From an uncultured Prevotellaceae bacterium (GTDB lineage: Bacteria > Bacteroidota > Bacteroidia > Bacteroidales > Bacteroidaceae): a DNA stretch of 8,706 bases. The stretch spans positions 1-8,706 of the forward strand of contig CABSGW010000106.1 in NCBI GenBank assembly GCA_902477365.1, read 5' to 3'. Shown piece after piece: positions 1 through 7,541 of the stretch (position 1 is its first letter; each line of letters opens with the position of its first letter). The position numbers and the translations under genes are program-made. Under the pieces are notes generated by a model. It was given only the letters and a program-made list of their open reading frames with translations, had not been told where the DNA came from and did no database searches.

Positions 1-1
1 G

Positions 2-427
2 GGCGGAAAGATTATCCAGGGTATGCAGGAAGAAACCGGTGCAACAATCACTATCGAGGAAATAGACAATATCGGTAGAATTGAAATTGCCGGAACCAAC
101 AAGAAGTCTATCGACGATGCAATGCGTATCATTAAAGGTATCGTGGCAGTACCGGAAGTAGGTGAAGTCTACAAAGGTAAAGTACGTTCTATCATGCCTT
201 ACGGTGCATTCGTTGAATTCTTACCGGGCAAAGACGGTTTGCTCCATATTTCTGAAATCGACTGGAAGCGTCTGGAAACAGTAGAAGAAGCCGGAATCAA
301 GGAAGGTGACGAGATTGATGTGAAGTTGCTTGACATTGATCCTAAGACCGGTAAGTTCAAACTGTCTCGCAAAGTATTGCTTCCGAAACCGGAAAGACAG
401 GAAAGACCGGAAAAGAAAGACAAATAA
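2..427 (+). CDS. pnp: Polyribonucleotide nucleotidyltransferase (PNPase), C-terminal part
   Basis: The 5' end lies outside the window; 141 codons are visible. PNPase is a phosphorolytic 3'-to-5' exoribonuclease that degrades mRNA in the cytoplasm. The first visible residues, GGKIIQGMQEETGATITIEE, are the end of the conserved GxxG loop and following helix of the KH RNA-binding domain (visible residues 1 to about 50). An S1 RNA-binding domain follows (about 54-125), with the typical GKVRSIMPYGAFVEFLPGKD and GLLHISEI segments. The tail is short, charged and lysine-rich (ending PEKKDK), as is usual for PNPase. The two catalytic RNase PH domains must lie upstream. The frame is open from base 2, and the first ATG in view (23) is internal to the KH domain, not a start. 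A terminator directly follows, so pnp is not co-transcribed with the sigma factor gene. The family call is very secure. Confidence 0.96.
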   Translation, partial: GGKIIQGMQEETGATITIEEIDNIGRIEIAGTNKKSIDDAMRIIKGIVAVPEVGEVYKGKVRSIMPYGAFVEFLPGKDGLLHISEIDWKRLETVEEAGIKEGDEIDVKLLDIDPKTGKFKLSRKVLLPKPERQERPEKKDK

Positions 428-453
428 TCCCTATCAATAAAATAGGATATATG

Positions 454-483
454 AGCCCGACAGTGATCTGCCGGGCTTTTTTT
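454..483 (+). terminator. Intrinsic terminator after pnp
   Basis: AGCCCG (454-459) pairs with CGGGCT (472-477). Inside it, CAG (461-463) pairs with CTG (468-470) around a TGAT loop, with one A/C mismatch between the two stems. A run of Ts (477-483) follows at once. A weaker hairpin with one bulge lies just upstream (427-434 with 442-448) and overlaps the last base of the stop codon. This ends the pnp transcript and isolates the sigma factor unit. Confidence 0.88.
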
Positions 484-523
484 CACTCCCCACCCATGGA
501 AATCAAAAAAACAACAGGTATTG

Positions 524-555
524 TTTGCATATTACAAAAAGATTATGTTGCTTTG
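524..555 (+). promoter_or_regulatory. Candidate Bacteroides housekeeping promoter for the ECF sigma gene
   Basis: TTTG at 524-527 matches the Bacteroides -33 element. TTGCTTTG at 548-555 matches the -7 consensus TAnnTTTG at five of its six defined positions (T for A at position 2). The spacer is 20 bp, within the usual range. Transcription would begin near 560, giving a leader of roughly 35 nt before the ATG at 597. Its position just after the pnp terminator supports the call. It implies that the sigma/anti-sigma pair has its own basal transcription from the primary sigma factor. Confidence 0.6.
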
Positions 556-596
556 TGATACGAAACCTTAAATCGTACGAAAAAACTCCAATTTGA

Positions 597-1157
597 ATGT
601 CCGACTCCATTAAATTACATACGATGGACCTTTTCTCGCGTTTTTTCCAGGAGAACCAAGAAAAGTTCCTGACTTTTGCTTATTCCTACCTCAGAGATAA
701 AGCGGAAGCGGAAGACGTGCTAATGGAATCCATGATTGCCCTATGGGAAAACCGGAACCGTTGGGAAGAAGGAAGCAATCTGCATGCCTTGCTGTTGACC
801 ATAATCAAAAACAAGTCACTCAATCTGTTAGAGCACAAAAAAATACGCCTGCAAGCAGAAGAAAATATAAACAGCCATAACCAGCGGGAGCTCAACTTGC
901 GTATATCCACCTTAAAAGCCTGCGAACCCGAGCAGATATTCGACAACGAAATACAGCACATCGTTCACAAGGCCTTAGAGCAAATGCCACAACAAAGCCG
1001 GACTATTTTCATGCTGAGCCGTTACCAGAATCTCCCCAACAAACAAATTGCCGAGCAACTGCATGTTTCACTGAAAACCGTAGAAGCGCATATCACCAAA
1101 GCCCTCCGCATACTGCGATTGGAGTTGAAAGATTACCTGGCTTCCATACTTCTCTGA
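597..1157 (+). CDS. ECF-type RNA polymerase sigma factor (Bacteroidetes sigma-70 family, FecI-like)
   Basis: A 186-residue protein, a normal length for an ECF sigma factor. Residues about 14-82 form sigma region 2, including the region 2.2-like DKAEAEDVLMESMIALWEN (residues 34-52) that contacts core polymerase and the -10 DNA. Residues about 120-175 form region 4, with a clear helix-turn-helix (NKQIAEQLHVSLKTVEAHI, 148-166) that reads the -35 element. There is no region 1.1 or region 3. The next gene is a FecR-like anti-sigma factor and beyond it is an STN-containing SusC, so this sigma factor most likely directs transcription of the susC/susD pair when the anti-sigma factor is relieved. The ATG at 597 fits the promoter at 524-555. 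An in-frame ATG at 624 (MDLFSRFF) is a possible alternative start that would still keep region 2 intact. The specific regulon is inferred from gene order. Confidence 0.93.
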   Translation: MSDSIKLHTMDLFSRFFQENQEKFLTFAYSYLRDKAEAEDVLMESMIALWENRNRWEEGSNLHALLLTIIKNKSLNLLEHKKIRLQAEENINSHNQRELNLRISTLKACEPEQIFDNEIQHIVHKALEQMPQQSRTIFMLSRYQNLPNKQIAEQLHVSLKTVEAHITKALRILRLELKDYLASILL

Positions 1158-1188
1158 GCAATAAAAGTATTTTTTCAGAAAAAAGTTT

Positions 1189-1200
1189 CCTTTTTTGATA
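1189..1200 (+). promoter_or_regulatory. Shared 12-mer upstream of the anti-sigma gene, possible ECF promoter element
   Basis: CCTTTTTTGATA lies in the 118 bp gap between the sigma and anti-sigma genes and recurs exactly at 2292-2303 upstream of susC, with TT one base further 5' in both copies. Genes under one ECF sigma factor should share a promoter motif, so this is a candidate element or part of one. It overlaps a weak A/T hairpin (AAAAAAG 1179-1185 with CTTTTTT 1190-1196). The core TTTTTTGAT also occurs at 7490-7498 after susD, where no gene follows, which weakens the case. Confidence 0.3.
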
Positions 1201-1275
1201 GGGTTGTCCACACTTCGCCGGTTATATATACAGAAAGGCGGTAAAGTCCCTCTCTTTAACCAAGCAACTCTATTT

Positions 1276-2211
1276 ATGATGAACCAGGAATTACTATACA
1301 AATATTTTAAAGGAACAGCATCCATTGAAGAAGAGAAACAGATTCTGGACTGGGTTGAAGCTTCTGAAGAAAACCGGGAAGCCTACCTGAAAGAACGTAT
1401 GCTGTTCGACGTATCCCTGTTTTCCACAAAACAAGACAATAAGAAAAAAGCAATACGACTCATGCCAACGCTCCGCTGGGCGGCGCGTATTGCAGCGGCA
1501 GTCATCATTGCCGTATCCGGTTACTACATGACCACAAATTATATATATAATAAGGATGCACAGCCTCAAACCATTACTGTTCCTGCCGGGCAACGCGCCC
1601 AAATTACGCTTGCCGACGGTACACGCGTATGGCTCAATGCCCAATCCACGCTTACATATGCTTCCGACTTCGGTCGCAATGACCGCAACGTCGAGTTAGA
1701 CGGCGAAGCATATTTTGAAGTTGCCAAAAACAAAAAATTACCGTTCTATGTACATACGGAAATGCACAAAGTAAGAGTGGTCGGAACCAGCTTTAACGTC
1801 TGCGCATACAAAGGCAGCAAAGAGTTCGAAACAACATTGGTGGAGGGTATCGTAGACATCTACCCAAGCTGTAACAACCAAGTGATTACCCGCCTTCAAA
1901 AGGATGAGTTTTTTGCCAATTATGACGGACGCTGCAAGAAAACCATCCTCCCCTCGTACGAATATCTCCGCTGGAAAGAGGGATTATACTGTTTTGATGA
2001 TGTACCCTTCAGCGGCATCCTGGACAAACTCGAAAAATACTACAACGTAAAGATAACCGTCACCAGCCCCAGACTACTGACCCACGAAGGCCTGACCGGC
2101 AAATTCAGGGAACAGGATGGCATAGAGCACATCTTGAGAGCCATCTCCAAAGAGCATCCGTTCAAGTTCCGCATCAATGAAAACAAAGACTCGATAATCA
2201 TATATGAATAA
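1276..2211 (+). CDS. FecR-family anti-sigma factor (inner-membrane, periplasmic sensor)
   Basis: 311 residues from the ATG at 1276 (a second ATG follows at 1279). Residues 1-66 are the cytoplasmic anti-sigma part, opening MMNQELLYKYFKGTASIEEE, typical of Bacteroides FecR proteins that hold a sigma factor. One transmembrane helix follows at about 68-88 (AARIAAAVIIAVSGYY). The periplasmic FecR domain spans about 100-196, with the signature stretch VPAGQRAQITLADGTRVWLN, then LDGEAYFEVA and VVGTSFNVCAY. A C-terminal domain of the kind often found in Bacteroidetes FecR proteins (about 238-309) contains FDDVPFSGILDKLEKYYNV. It should receive a signal from the STN domain of the SusC encoded next and release the ECF sigma factor. 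The frame stays open back to a TTG at 1195, but those 27 codons do not resemble the family and the two ATGs fit the conserved N-terminus, so I start at 1276. The 118 bp gap after the sigma gene suggests separate or additional control. Confidence 0.92.
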   Translation: MMNQELLYKYFKGTASIEEEKQILDWVEASEENREAYLKERMLFDVSLFSTKQDNKKKAIRLMPTLRWAARIAAAVIIAVSGYYMTTNYIYNKDAQPQTITVPAGQRAQITLADGTRVWLNAQSTLTYASDFGRNDRNVELDGEAYFEVAKNKKLPFYVHTEMHKVRVVGTSFNVCAYKGSKEFETTLVEGIVDIYPSCNNQVITRLQKDEFFANYDGRCKKTILPSYEYLRWKEGLYCFDDVPFSGILDKLEKYYNVKITVTSPRLLTHEGLTGKFREQDGIEHILRAISKEHPFKFRINENKDSIIIYE

Positions 2212-2291
2212 ACAAAACCTTTAAATTTAGTACTAACCCCTTAAAACCGAACAGCATGAAACCATAAAGCAACAGTCCTAAGAATTACTTC

Positions 2292-2303
2292 CCTTTTTTG
2301 ATA
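2292..2303 (+). promoter_or_regulatory. Second copy of the shared 12-mer, upstream of susC
   Basis: CCTTTTTTGATA is identical to the copy before the anti-sigma gene. Here it sits about 94 bp before the susC ATG and directly abuts the A-tract and hairpin at 2303-2339. If it belongs to an ECF sigma promoter, the susC mRNA would begin near or inside the hairpin. Evidence is limited to the two copies in this window. Confidence 0.3.
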
Positions 2304-2339
2304 AAAAAAGATCGGAAAGTACCCCCATACTTTCCGATC
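2303..2339 (-). terminator. Minus-strand intrinsic terminator in the susC leader
   Basis: GATCGGAAAGTA (2310-2321) and TACTTTCCGATC (2328-2339) form a perfect 12 bp stem with a 6-nt loop (CCCCCA on the plus strand). On the minus strand the stem is followed at once by seven Ts (complement of the As at 2303-2309). On the plus strand no T-run follows, so this has the form of a terminator only for leftward transcription. No protein gene reads leftward into it, which points to a short non-coding transcript. A DNA or mRNA role for the hairpin in the susC leader is the alternative. Confidence 0.6.
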
Positions 2340-2385
2340 CGAAACAGTCAAAAATCGACCTTAATCAATTTATTAACTTAACACA
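2303..2385 (-). ncRNA. Candidate cis-antisense small RNA to the susC leader (DonS-like)
   Basis: A minus-strand transcript of roughly 80 nt is predicted between a perfect -7 element (2390-2397, reading TATCTTTG on the minus strand) and the hairpin plus T-run terminator at 2303-2339. The 5' end is estimated a few bases after the -7 element and is uncertain by several nt. The RNA would be fully complementary to the susC mRNA leader up to about 12 nt before the ATG. From memory of the literature, Bacteroides fragilis has antisense RNAs of this size and position (DonS) that repress susC-like genes in loci with ECF/anti-sigma control; the locus type here is the same. No TTTG/TTG-type -33 element is found 19-23 nt from the -7 element, which is the main weakness. 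Confidence 0.45.
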
Positions 2386-2389
2386 GTGA

Positions 2390-2397
2390 CAAAGATA
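2390..2397 (-). promoter_or_regulatory. Perfect Bacteroides -7 element for leftward transcription
   Basis: The plus strand reads CAAAGATA, which is TATCTTTG on the minus strand, an exact match to TAnnTTTG. It overlaps the A of the susC ATG at 2397. A CAAA that could be a -33 element occurs only at 2431, a spacing of 33 bp, which is too far. The element may therefore be weak, use an atypical upstream element, or be a chance match. Confidence 0.45.
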
Positions 2398-5300
2398 TGA
2401 GAAAAATTTCTTTGAATGGACTTTTTTGTCCAAAAAGTTTTGAAAACAAGCAATTATTGCGTACTATGAAGACCACACTATTCCTTCTTCTGTTTGTAAC
2501 ATTCCAAGCATACTGCGGGAATAGCTACTCTCAGAACGCCAAAGTAAGTATCCCCGATTCTCAGCTGAGAGTAGGGCAAATACTTTCCCAAATTGAATCC
2601 CAGACAGACTATCTGTTTGTATACAACAAAAAGAGTGTCGATGTACGGCGCACTGTTAATGTAGATGCGAAAAACAAAGCCGTAGCCGAACTTCTGGATG
2701 AAATATTTGCCGGAACAAACATCAGATATGTAATGGAAGGCAAAAATATAGTCCTGACCAAAAGAGGTGAAAGCATCGAAAACGTAGCCGGAACACAACA
2801 GGAAAGAGTCACTGTAAAGGGTGTCGTTACCGATTCCAAGGGCGAACCGATTATCGGTGCAAATGTATTGGAAAAGGGTACGACCAACGGTATCATCACC
2901 AACCTGGACGGAGAGTTCACCCTCAACGCACCTGCCAATGCCACTTTAGTCATTTCCTACATAGGCTATGAACCTATAAACGTTACGCTCAACGGCCGTA
3001 CATCGCTAAAAATCCAAATGAAAGAAGAAGCGCTGGCATTGGAAACCGTTGTCGTAACAGCTATGGGCATCAAGAAAAAAGAGGCCTCTCTCACCTACTC
3101 TACCCAACAGGTGGGCGGCGATGAACTGACCCGCGCCAAAGACCCTAATATGATTAACGCCCTTGCCGGTAAGACAGCAGGCGTATCCATCACCCGTAAC
3201 TCCTCCGGTCTGGGCGGCTCAGCCAAAGTATCCATCCGCGGTATCCGTTCTGCCAATGCCGATGGAAACAACCAACCGTTATATGTTATCGACGGTGTGC
3301 CTATGCTGAACAACGTAGCCGAGCAGGCATTCTCCGCCATGGGCGGTAACAACGATGCCGGCAACCGTGACTCGGGCGACGGTATCTCCAACTTGAATCC
3401 GGACGACATTGAAAGCATGAGCATACTGAAAGGTGCTTCCGCAGCAGCCCTCTACGGCTCACAAGCTGCCAACGGCGTAATCCTGATTACCACCAAGAAG
3501 GGTAAAGCCGGCATGCAACGTATCGTATTCAACTCCAACCTGACCATAGACCATGCCATTTGCCTGCCCGAATTCCAAGACAAATACGGTGCAAGCGGAG
3601 CTACAAGCTGGGGTACGGTTCCGGAAAATGCAAACTCCACCCCCATCAAAGCTTACGATAACGTGGGCGACTATTTCAGCAACGGAGTTACTGCAACCAA
3701 TTCACTATCCATCATGACGGGTAAAGAGAAAATGCAGACCTACTTCTCTTATGCCAACACCACCGCCAAAGGTATTGTCGATGTAAACAAACTGCAAAAG
3801 CATAATATCACCTTCCGTGAAACAGCCTCTTTGTTCAACGACCGCCTCACATTGGATGCCAATGTAAACCTGATGACCCAGAAAATCAAGAACCGCCCTA
3901 CTTCCGGCGGCTACTACATGAACCCACTGGTAGGTTTGTACACCTTCCCGCGCGGTGAAGACCTCAGTATCTATCGCGATAACAACGGATTCGAAAAATA
4001 CGATGAAAACAGATCCATGCCATTGCAGAACTGGTATACGGACATCAGCGGATTCAACCAGAACCCCTATTGGCTGACGAACAGAGTTACCAGCAACGAC
4101 AAGCGTTTCCGTACCTTAGCTTCCTTAAGCGCGAACTTGAAGATAAACGACTGGTTCAGCGTTCAGGCACGCGGTAATGTAGACTATATCAATGACAATT
4201 ACGAGCAGAAAATGTATGCCGGGACAACGGCCGATGTAGCTCACCAGAACGGCCGCTATATCAAAATGAACCGTCAGGACTTCATGGTTTACGGTGATTT
4301 TATGGCCATGTTCAACAAAACATGGAACGACTGGAGTTTGAATGCAGCCATAGGCAGCAGTATCAATACCACCAAAGTCAACTCCTTAAGTCTCGACTCC
4401 GGTAAATCCGGCTTGTACAAGGCTAATGTGTTCACAGTTCCCAATATGAATCTCAGCGGTGCAGGCACTTCATACATTGATGAAACAGCCAACCAAAGAC
4501 GTACCATCCAGTCTGTGTTCGCAACCGCACAGCTCGGTTGGAAAGAGAGTATCTACCTGGATGTAACCGCACGCAACGACTGGTCTTCCACACTTGCCAA
4601 CACCAAAAGCGAAGACTCCGGCTTTTTCTATCCGTCGATAGGTCTCTCATGGATTCTCAACAAAACTCTCAACCTGCCCGAATGGATAAGCTTCGGCAAG
4701 GTTCGTGCTTCCTGGGCACAAGTCGGCAACGACCTTCCCATCGGCATCACCAGCCCGGCGCAGACCATCACGGCAGGCGGCGTAGTGAAACCCATCGACT
4801 ACTACTTTGCAGAAGATTTGAAACCGGAAATCAGCAACTCCATCGAAGTAGGTACTGAGTGGAAGTTCTTCAACAGCCGTCTGGATTTCGACTTCACATT
4901 CTACCGCACGGATACCAAAAACCAACTGATCCGCGTAAACACTACTGCCGAACAACGTCCTTACCGTTGGATAAACGCAGGTAAGATACGCAATACGGGT
5001 GTTGAAATCACCTTAGGCGCTACGCCGCTGATGAACGATAATTTCCGCTGGAAAACCCAGTTCAACTTTGCTACCAACAAGAACAAGATTGTATCCTTGG
5101 GCGGCACACCCAACTTCCAATACGCTTCGGGCAATGTAAGCATGCCCTATAAAATGATGGTTGTAGAAGGCGGTTCGCTGGGCGACATCTACGGCAACGT
5201 ATTTGTACGCGATGCAAACGGTAAAATCCTGCTGGAACCGGCAACAGACAAAGACGGTAACCCCAACGCCAAAGCCGGCCTGCCTCAGGTTACAACCGAC

Positions 5301-5834
5301 AAAGCCGCCAAGATAGGCAACTTCAACCCCGACTGGACACTGGGCTGGAGCAATACCGTGACATACAAAGGTTTCTCGCTTTACTTCCTGATTGACACAC
5401 GCGTAGGCGGCGACGTAATTTCGCTGACACAAGCCGGACTGGACTATGCCGGTGTGAGCAAGGCAACCGGTGATGCCCGCGACGCAGGCTACTATATGCT
5501 GGAAGGACAAAAGATTAATGATGTACAGAAATTCTATCAAATGGTAGGCGACCGCGGCAACGGGACCACGGAATTCTACCGCTATGACGGAACAAACATC
5601 CGCTTGCGCGAAGTATCCTTGGGTTACTCCTTCCCGCAGCAAATGCTTGAAAAGACCGGATTCATCAAAGGAATAGACTTGTCGCTGGTGGCACGCAACC
5701 TGTTCTTCATCTACAAAGATGCACCGTTCGATCCGGATGCCACAATGTCGGTAGGCAATGACAACCAGGGATTGGACACCTTCGGCATGCCTTCAACAAG
5801 AAACATAGGATTCAACATTAAATTTACTTTCTAA
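2397..5834 (+). CDS. SusC/RagA-family TonB-dependent outer-membrane transporter with STN signalling domain
   Basis: 1145 residues, normal for a SusC protein with an STN domain. The signal peptide has its hydrophobic core at about 27-40 and probable cleavage near residues 43-46 (NSYSQ). The STN domain (about 50-123, VGQILSQIESQTDYLFVYN) transmits ligand state to the anti-sigma factor. A carboxypeptidase-regulatory-like domain (about 138-208) starts VKGVVTDSKGEPIIGANV. ETVVVTAMG (216-224) resembles a TonB-box region. The plug follows (about 228-368) with LYVIDGVP and ILKGASAAALYGSQAANGV. The rest is the beta-barrel, ending in the aromatic residue of NIGFNIKFTF, as outer-membrane barrels do. It should import a ligand delivered by the SusD encoded 13 bp downstream. 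The ATG at 2397 gives a long, polar N-terminus before the signal core; the ATG at 2466 (residue 24, MKTTLFLLL) would give a more compact signal peptide. The substrate is unknown. Confidence 0.95.
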   Translation: MRKISLNGLFCPKSFENKQLLRTMKTTLFLLLFVTFQAYCGNSYSQNAKVSIPDSQLRVGQILSQIESQTDYLFVYNKKSVDVRRTVNVDAKNKAVAELLDEIFAGTNIRYVMEGKNIVLTKRGESIENVAGTQQERVTVKGVVTDSKGEPIIGANVLEKGTTNGIITNLDGEFTLNAPANATLVISYIGYEPINVTLNGRTSLKIQMKEEALALETVVVTAMGIKKKEASLTYSTQQVGGDELTRAKDPNMINALAGKTAGVSITRNSSGLGGSAKVSIRGIRSANADGNNQPLYVIDGVPMLNNVAEQAFSAMGGNNDAGNRDSGDGISNLNPDDIESMSILKGASAAALYGSQAANGVILITTKKGKAGMQRIVFNSNLTIDHAICLPEFQDKYGASGATSWGTVPENANSTPIKAYDNVGDYFSNGVTATNSLSIMTGKEKMQTYFSYANTTAKGIVDVNKLQKHNITFRETASLFNDRLTLDANVNLMTQKIKNRPTSGGYYMNPLVGLYTFPRGEDLSIYRDNNGFEKYDENRSMPLQNWYTDISGFNQNPYWLTNRVTSNDKRFRTLASLSANLKINDWFSVQARGNVDYINDNYEQKMYAGTTADVAHQNGRYIKMNRQDFMVYGDFMAMFNKTWNDWSLNAAIGSSINTTKVNSLSLDSGKSGLYKANVFTVPNMNLSGAGTSYIDETANQRRTIQSVFATAQLGWKESIYLDVTARNDWSSTLANTKSEDSGFFYPSIGLSWILNKTLNLPEWISFGKVRASWAQVGNDLPIGITSPAQTITAGGVVKPIDYYFAEDLKPEISNSIEVGTEWKFFNSRLDFDFTFYRTDTKNQLIRVNTTAEQRPYRWINAGKIRNTGVEITLGATPLMNDNFRWKTQFNFATNKNKIVSLGGTPNFQYASGNVSMPYKMMVVEGGSLGDIYGNVFVRDANGKILLEPATDKDGNPNAKAGLPQVTTDKAAKIGNFNPDWTLGWSNTVTYKGFSLYFLIDTRVGGDVISLTQAGLDYAGVSKATGDARDAGYYMLEGQKINDVQKFYQMVGDRGNGTTEFYRYDGTNIRLREVSLGYSFPQQMLEKTGFIKGIDLSLVARNLFFIYKDAPFDPDATMSVGNDNQGLDTFGMPSTRNIGFNIKFTF

Positions 5835-5847
5835 ATACCCGAACGAT

Positions 5848-7473
5848 ATGAATAAGATAAAATATACAACCGCATTGCTCCTCGGCGGTCTCCTGAGTTT
5901 TTCATCCTGTACCGACAACTTTGCCGACTTCAACAGTACCGACGGAGCTTATACAGAAGAATTGCAGAAATACGATAACCAAACCAACCTCGTACCTTTC
6001 GCCACCATTCAAAAGGGTATCATCTACCAGACCGGAGTGGACGGTACGGACTGGCAATACCAGGTTATACAGAACTTAGTGGCGGACATGTTCTGCGGAT
6101 ACTTCCACGACATGAACGGTTCGTTCAATGCCAACAACTCCACCTATAATCTGAACAACGGCTGGACAAGCGCCATGTGGGTATACACCTACGGATACGT
6201 CATGCCTTCCATCGCCGATGCGGAAGCGCTGAATACAGAAAAGGAATGGCCTCTTTACCACGCCATTACCAAGATTCTGAAAGTAGCTACCCTTCATCGT
6301 GTGAGCGACTATTACGGCCCTATCCTTTACGACGGATTCGGAACAGCCGACCAGAAGCCACAGTCACAGGAAGAAGTCTACAAACGTTTCTTTGAAGACC
6401 TGGAAACAGCCGTGAACATACTGAAAGATTATAAAGGCGGCGTATCCTTTGAAAGCGCCGACTTCATGATGCCGGAAGGCAAACGCACTCCCGCACAATG
6501 GCTGAAATTCGCCAACTCTCTCCGCTTGCGTCTGGCCATGCGCGTATCTAACGTAGCTCCCGAACTTGCCGAAAAACAAGCCAAAGCAGCTTTGGATGCT
6601 GCCAACGGCGGCGTACTGGAAACAGCCAACGAAACGGTAGGCGAATACGGCATCCGCAATCCGCTGGGTGGTGTTGCCGGCTGGAGCGAAGTGTATATGA
6701 ACGCAAGCTTGGAGTCTTTCCTGAAAGGCTACAACGATCCTCGCCTTAAATCCTACTTTAACCCGGCACAAGACGGCAGAGACAAAGACGGCAACATTAA
6801 CAGAGAAGTTGCCGGAGTAAAACAACTCAGCAGCATTGAAGATGAATACAAAGGTGTCCGTCAAGGCACTGGCGTAGCCGACAACCGCTACTCCACACAC
6901 TCGCAGACCACCGTTACAACCGCCAGTAAAATCATTGTCATGAGCGCGGCCGAAGTATGGTTCCTGCGCGCAGAAGCAGCCTTACGATATAACACCGGCG
7001 ATGATGTGGAAAACTGTTATAAACAAGGGGTTACCGTATCCTTTGCACAATGGGATGCCAATGGTGTCAGCGATTATCTGGAAAGTGACGATAGGCCGGC
7101 TGCCTACGTAGATGTATTCGATGCTAAGTTCAATGCGGATGCACCTTCAACGATCACTCCGAAATGGGACAATACAGCCGATAAGGAAGAAAAACTGGAA
7201 AGAATCATCACCCAGAAGTGGCTGGCCCTATATCCGGAAGGTTGTGAAGCATGGGCGGAACAACGCCGTACCGGTTATCCGCGGCTCATCAAGGTTGCGG
7301 TGAACAACAGCGGCAATACCATCAGTACCGACGATATGATTCGCCGTGTATTCTTCAACCAAGATTACAAGACGGACAACAAGACATTGTATGACGCTTT
7401 AGTCAGCAAGCTGGGCGGTGCAGACAACGGCGGCACACGTCTTTGGTGGGATACCGGACGGAATAACTTCTAA
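5848..7473 (+). CDS. SusD/RagB-family nutrient-binding outer-membrane lipoprotein
   Basis: 541 residues, typical for SusD-like proteins. The N-terminus is a lipoprotein signal peptide with a hydrophobic stretch (about 9-16) and FSSC before the lipidated Cys21. The mature protein begins CTDNFADFNSTDGAY, a pattern common in the SusD-like branch whose members end with a conserved segment such as YPEGCEAWAEQRRTGYPRL (residues 462-480 here). Helical segments such as AITKILKVATLHRVSDYYGPI and AEVWFLRAEAALRYN are of the TPR-like type used by this family to dock on SusC. It sits on the cell surface as the lid of the SusC transporter and binds the substrate. The gene starts 13 bp after susC, so the two are co-transcribed. 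The terminator at 7542-7577 ends the unit. No degradative enzyme follows in the same direction. The ligand cannot be inferred; peptides, glycans and glycoconjugates are all possible. Confidence 0.95.
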   Translation: MNKIKYTTALLLGGLLSFSSCTDNFADFNSTDGAYTEELQKYDNQTNLVPFATIQKGIIYQTGVDGTDWQYQVIQNLVADMFCGYFHDMNGSFNANNSTYNLNNGWTSAMWVYTYGYVMPSIADAEALNTEKEWPLYHAITKILKVATLHRVSDYYGPILYDGFGTADQKPQSQEEVYKRFFEDLETAVNILKDYKGGVSFESADFMMPEGKRTPAQWLKFANSLRLRLAMRVSNVAPELAEKQAKAALDAANGGVLETANETVGEYGIRNPLGGVAGWSEVYMNASLESFLKGYNDPRLKSYFNPAQDGRDKDGNINREVAGVKQLSSIEDEYKGVRQGTGVADNRYSTHSQTTVTTASKIIVMSAAEVWFLRAEAALRYNTGDDVENCYKQGVTVSFAQWDANGVSDYLESDDRPAAYVDVFDAKFNADAPSTITPKWDNTADKEEKLERIITQKWLALYPEGCEAWAEQRRTGYPRLIKVAVNNSGNTISTDDMIRRVFFNQDYKTDNKTLYDALVSKLGGADNGGTRLWWDTGRNNF

Positions 7474-7541
7474 AAAACACAAAGGCATATTTTTTGATTA
7501 GTGATGTTTTCTCCGTATTAGTTATTACGGGAAAAGGTTGC

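Noticed and set aside
1195..1275. TTG at 1195 as the start of the anti-sigma protein
   Set aside because: The 27 extra residues do not fit the FecR family and lie in the likely regulatory gap; two adjacent ATGs at 1276 and 1279 give the conserved N-terminus.
2310..2339. Hairpin as the terminator of the anti-sigma gene on the plus strand
   Set aside because: No T-run follows it on the plus strand (the sequence continues CGAAACAGTC), and it lies about 100 bp after the stop codon. The T-run is on the minus-strand side only.
5013..5642. 209-codon open frame on the minus strand inside susC
   Set aside because: It lies wholly antisense to the beta-barrel coding region, whose frame is clearly real. 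Its translation shows no recognisable motif and is explained by the codon bias of the plus strand.
6364..6900. 178-codon open frame on the minus strand inside susD
   Set aside because: It is fully antisense to conserved SusD coding sequence and has no recognisable domain or start signal.
7490..7498. TTTTTTGAT after susD as a further ECF promoter element
   Set aside because: No gene starts downstream on the plus strand; it matches only the T-rich core of the shared 12-mer and is likely chance.
7513..7530. Small dyad CCGTA...TACGG after susD
   Set aside because: The stem is only 5 bp with an 8-nt loop and no T-run follows; the strong terminator 12 bp further on explains the end of the unit.
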